Shown: positions 63,751-64,000 of the stretch, in pieces
How positions within the stretch are numbered: the stretch's first letter is position 1
Layout: every line of letters starts with the position of its first letter
Assembly: GCA_963169195.1 (NCBI GenBank)
Contig: CAUJDN010000033.1
Coordinates: 25,692-89,691, forward strand
Origin: Acidobacteriota bacterium
GTDB lineage: Bacteria > Acidobacteriota > Vicinamibacteria > Vicinamibacterales > UBA2999
DNA length: 64,000 bases
Direction: 5' to 3'
The notes under the pieces: generated by a model
Seen by the model: the letters and a program-made list of their open reading frames with translations, nothing else
Told to the model about the DNA's origin: nothing
The model's database searches: none
Translations under genes and position numbers: made by a program

Positions 63751-64000
63751 GTTCAAAGCACGGAAGGTTCAAAGCACGGAGGGTTCGAAGCACGGAGGGT
63801 TCGAAGCACGGAGGGTTCGAAGCACGGAAGGTTCGAAGCACGGAGGGTTCGAAGCACGGAAGGTGCGAAGCACGGCGGGTGCGAAGCACGGAAGGTGCGA
63901 AGCACGGCGGGTGCGAAGCACGGAGGGTGCGAAGCACGGAGGGTTCGAAGCACGGAGGGTTCGAAGCACGGAGGGTTCGAAGCACGGAAGGTTCGAAGCA
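63751..64000 (+). repeat. 16-bp tandem array, at least 15 units, cut by window end
   Basis: The unit gttcgaagcacggagg repeats about 15.6 times to the window edge with point variants (gttcaaag, gtgcgaag, cggaag, cggcgg). Because 16 is not a multiple of three, all three minus-strand frames read as repeated Leu-Arg-Thr-Leu-Arg-Ala proteins; these are artefacts. The array starts 13 bases from the dehydrogenase start codon. A related decayed form lies at 39797-39850. Confidence 0.92.

Noticed and set aside
63719..63985. Repetitive Leu-Arg-Thr-Leu-Arg-Ala-rich ORFs on the minus strand
   Set aside because: They exist in all three minus-strand frames only because the 16-bp tandem array has no stop codons; there is no start site signal and no family.
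63770..63990. tRNA-like ggttcgaa words
   Set aside because: They belong to the 16-bp repeat and lack acceptor, D and anticodon stems. No tRNA was found elsewhere in the window by eye.
63751..64000. Possible CRISPR array
   Set aside because: There are no unique spacers; the 16-bp units are directly adjacent with only point changes.

Overview
The window is a GC-rich, gene-dense piece of a Gram-negative chromosome. Lipid A genes (lpxD, lpxB), several lipoproteins, a TonB-dependent receptor with a carboxypeptidase-regulatory-like N-terminal domain, an RND efflux system and an outer-membrane decaheme/porin pair all point to a double membrane. The mix of type III glutamine synthetase, fused ADP-forming acyl-CoA synthetase, GatCA, exported hydrolases and arrays of short micro-repeats fits Acidobacteriota, perhaps Vicinamibacteria. 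That placement is an inference from gene content, not from a phylogenetic marker. No rRNA, tRNA, CRISPR array, prophage or transposase was recognised.

Layout. 0-6.2 kb: a cut-off universal stress protein, two small membrane proteins, an omega-like RNA polymerase subunit, an exported SurE-like phosphatase, gatCA (minus strand), an RNase Z-like hydrolase and a TetR repressor. 6.2-12 kb: the TetR target, a periplasmic adaptor followed by one 1502-residue ORF that joins an HAE1-type RND pump to a TolC-type outer-membrane factor. 12-22 kb: a HAD nucleotidase, an L,D-transpeptidase-like protein, a GAF/anti-sigma-type ATPase, two divergent polytopic membrane proteins, an FKBP lipoprotein and glnN. 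22-37 kb: an SGNH lipoprotein, an acyl-CoA synthetase, and metal-dependent hydrolases. Then come lpxD-M16-M16-lpxB and a stop/start-overlapping chain of exported proteins that ends in an osmoprotectant ABC transporter. 37-43.6 kb: acnA, queG, yqgE, an M49-type peptidase and a NifU-like protein.

43.6-50.2 kb is the most unusual region. A receiver-less sigma-54 activator precedes a candidate sigma-54 promoter, a 72-residue protein, a DmsE/MtrA-type decaheme cytochrome and an MtrB/PioB-type porin. A second sigma-54-like promoter and a 69-residue paralogue of the first small protein follow (45 of 63 aligned residues identical by hand count). Both small genes have long leaders that share a 15-nt identical block, and in both the start region can fold into a hairpin. 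This looks like a regulated extracellular electron-transfer conduit with two uncharacterised accessory proteins.

50-64 kb: a Usp protein, a CopA-type ATPase, a TonB-dependent receptor with an elaborate AT-rich operator, FmdB plus acyl-CoA synthetase, an alcohol dehydrogenase, typA, a small membrane protein, a lysine-rich SWIB protein, and a glutamate-type dehydrogenase. The window ends inside a 16-bp tandem array. Short repeats (8-bp ggttctgR, GCAGATG, GGGATCGG, cacgaag, and a 40-nt palindrome) lie between genes, and some lie in frame inside lpxB, queG and a membrane-protein gene.
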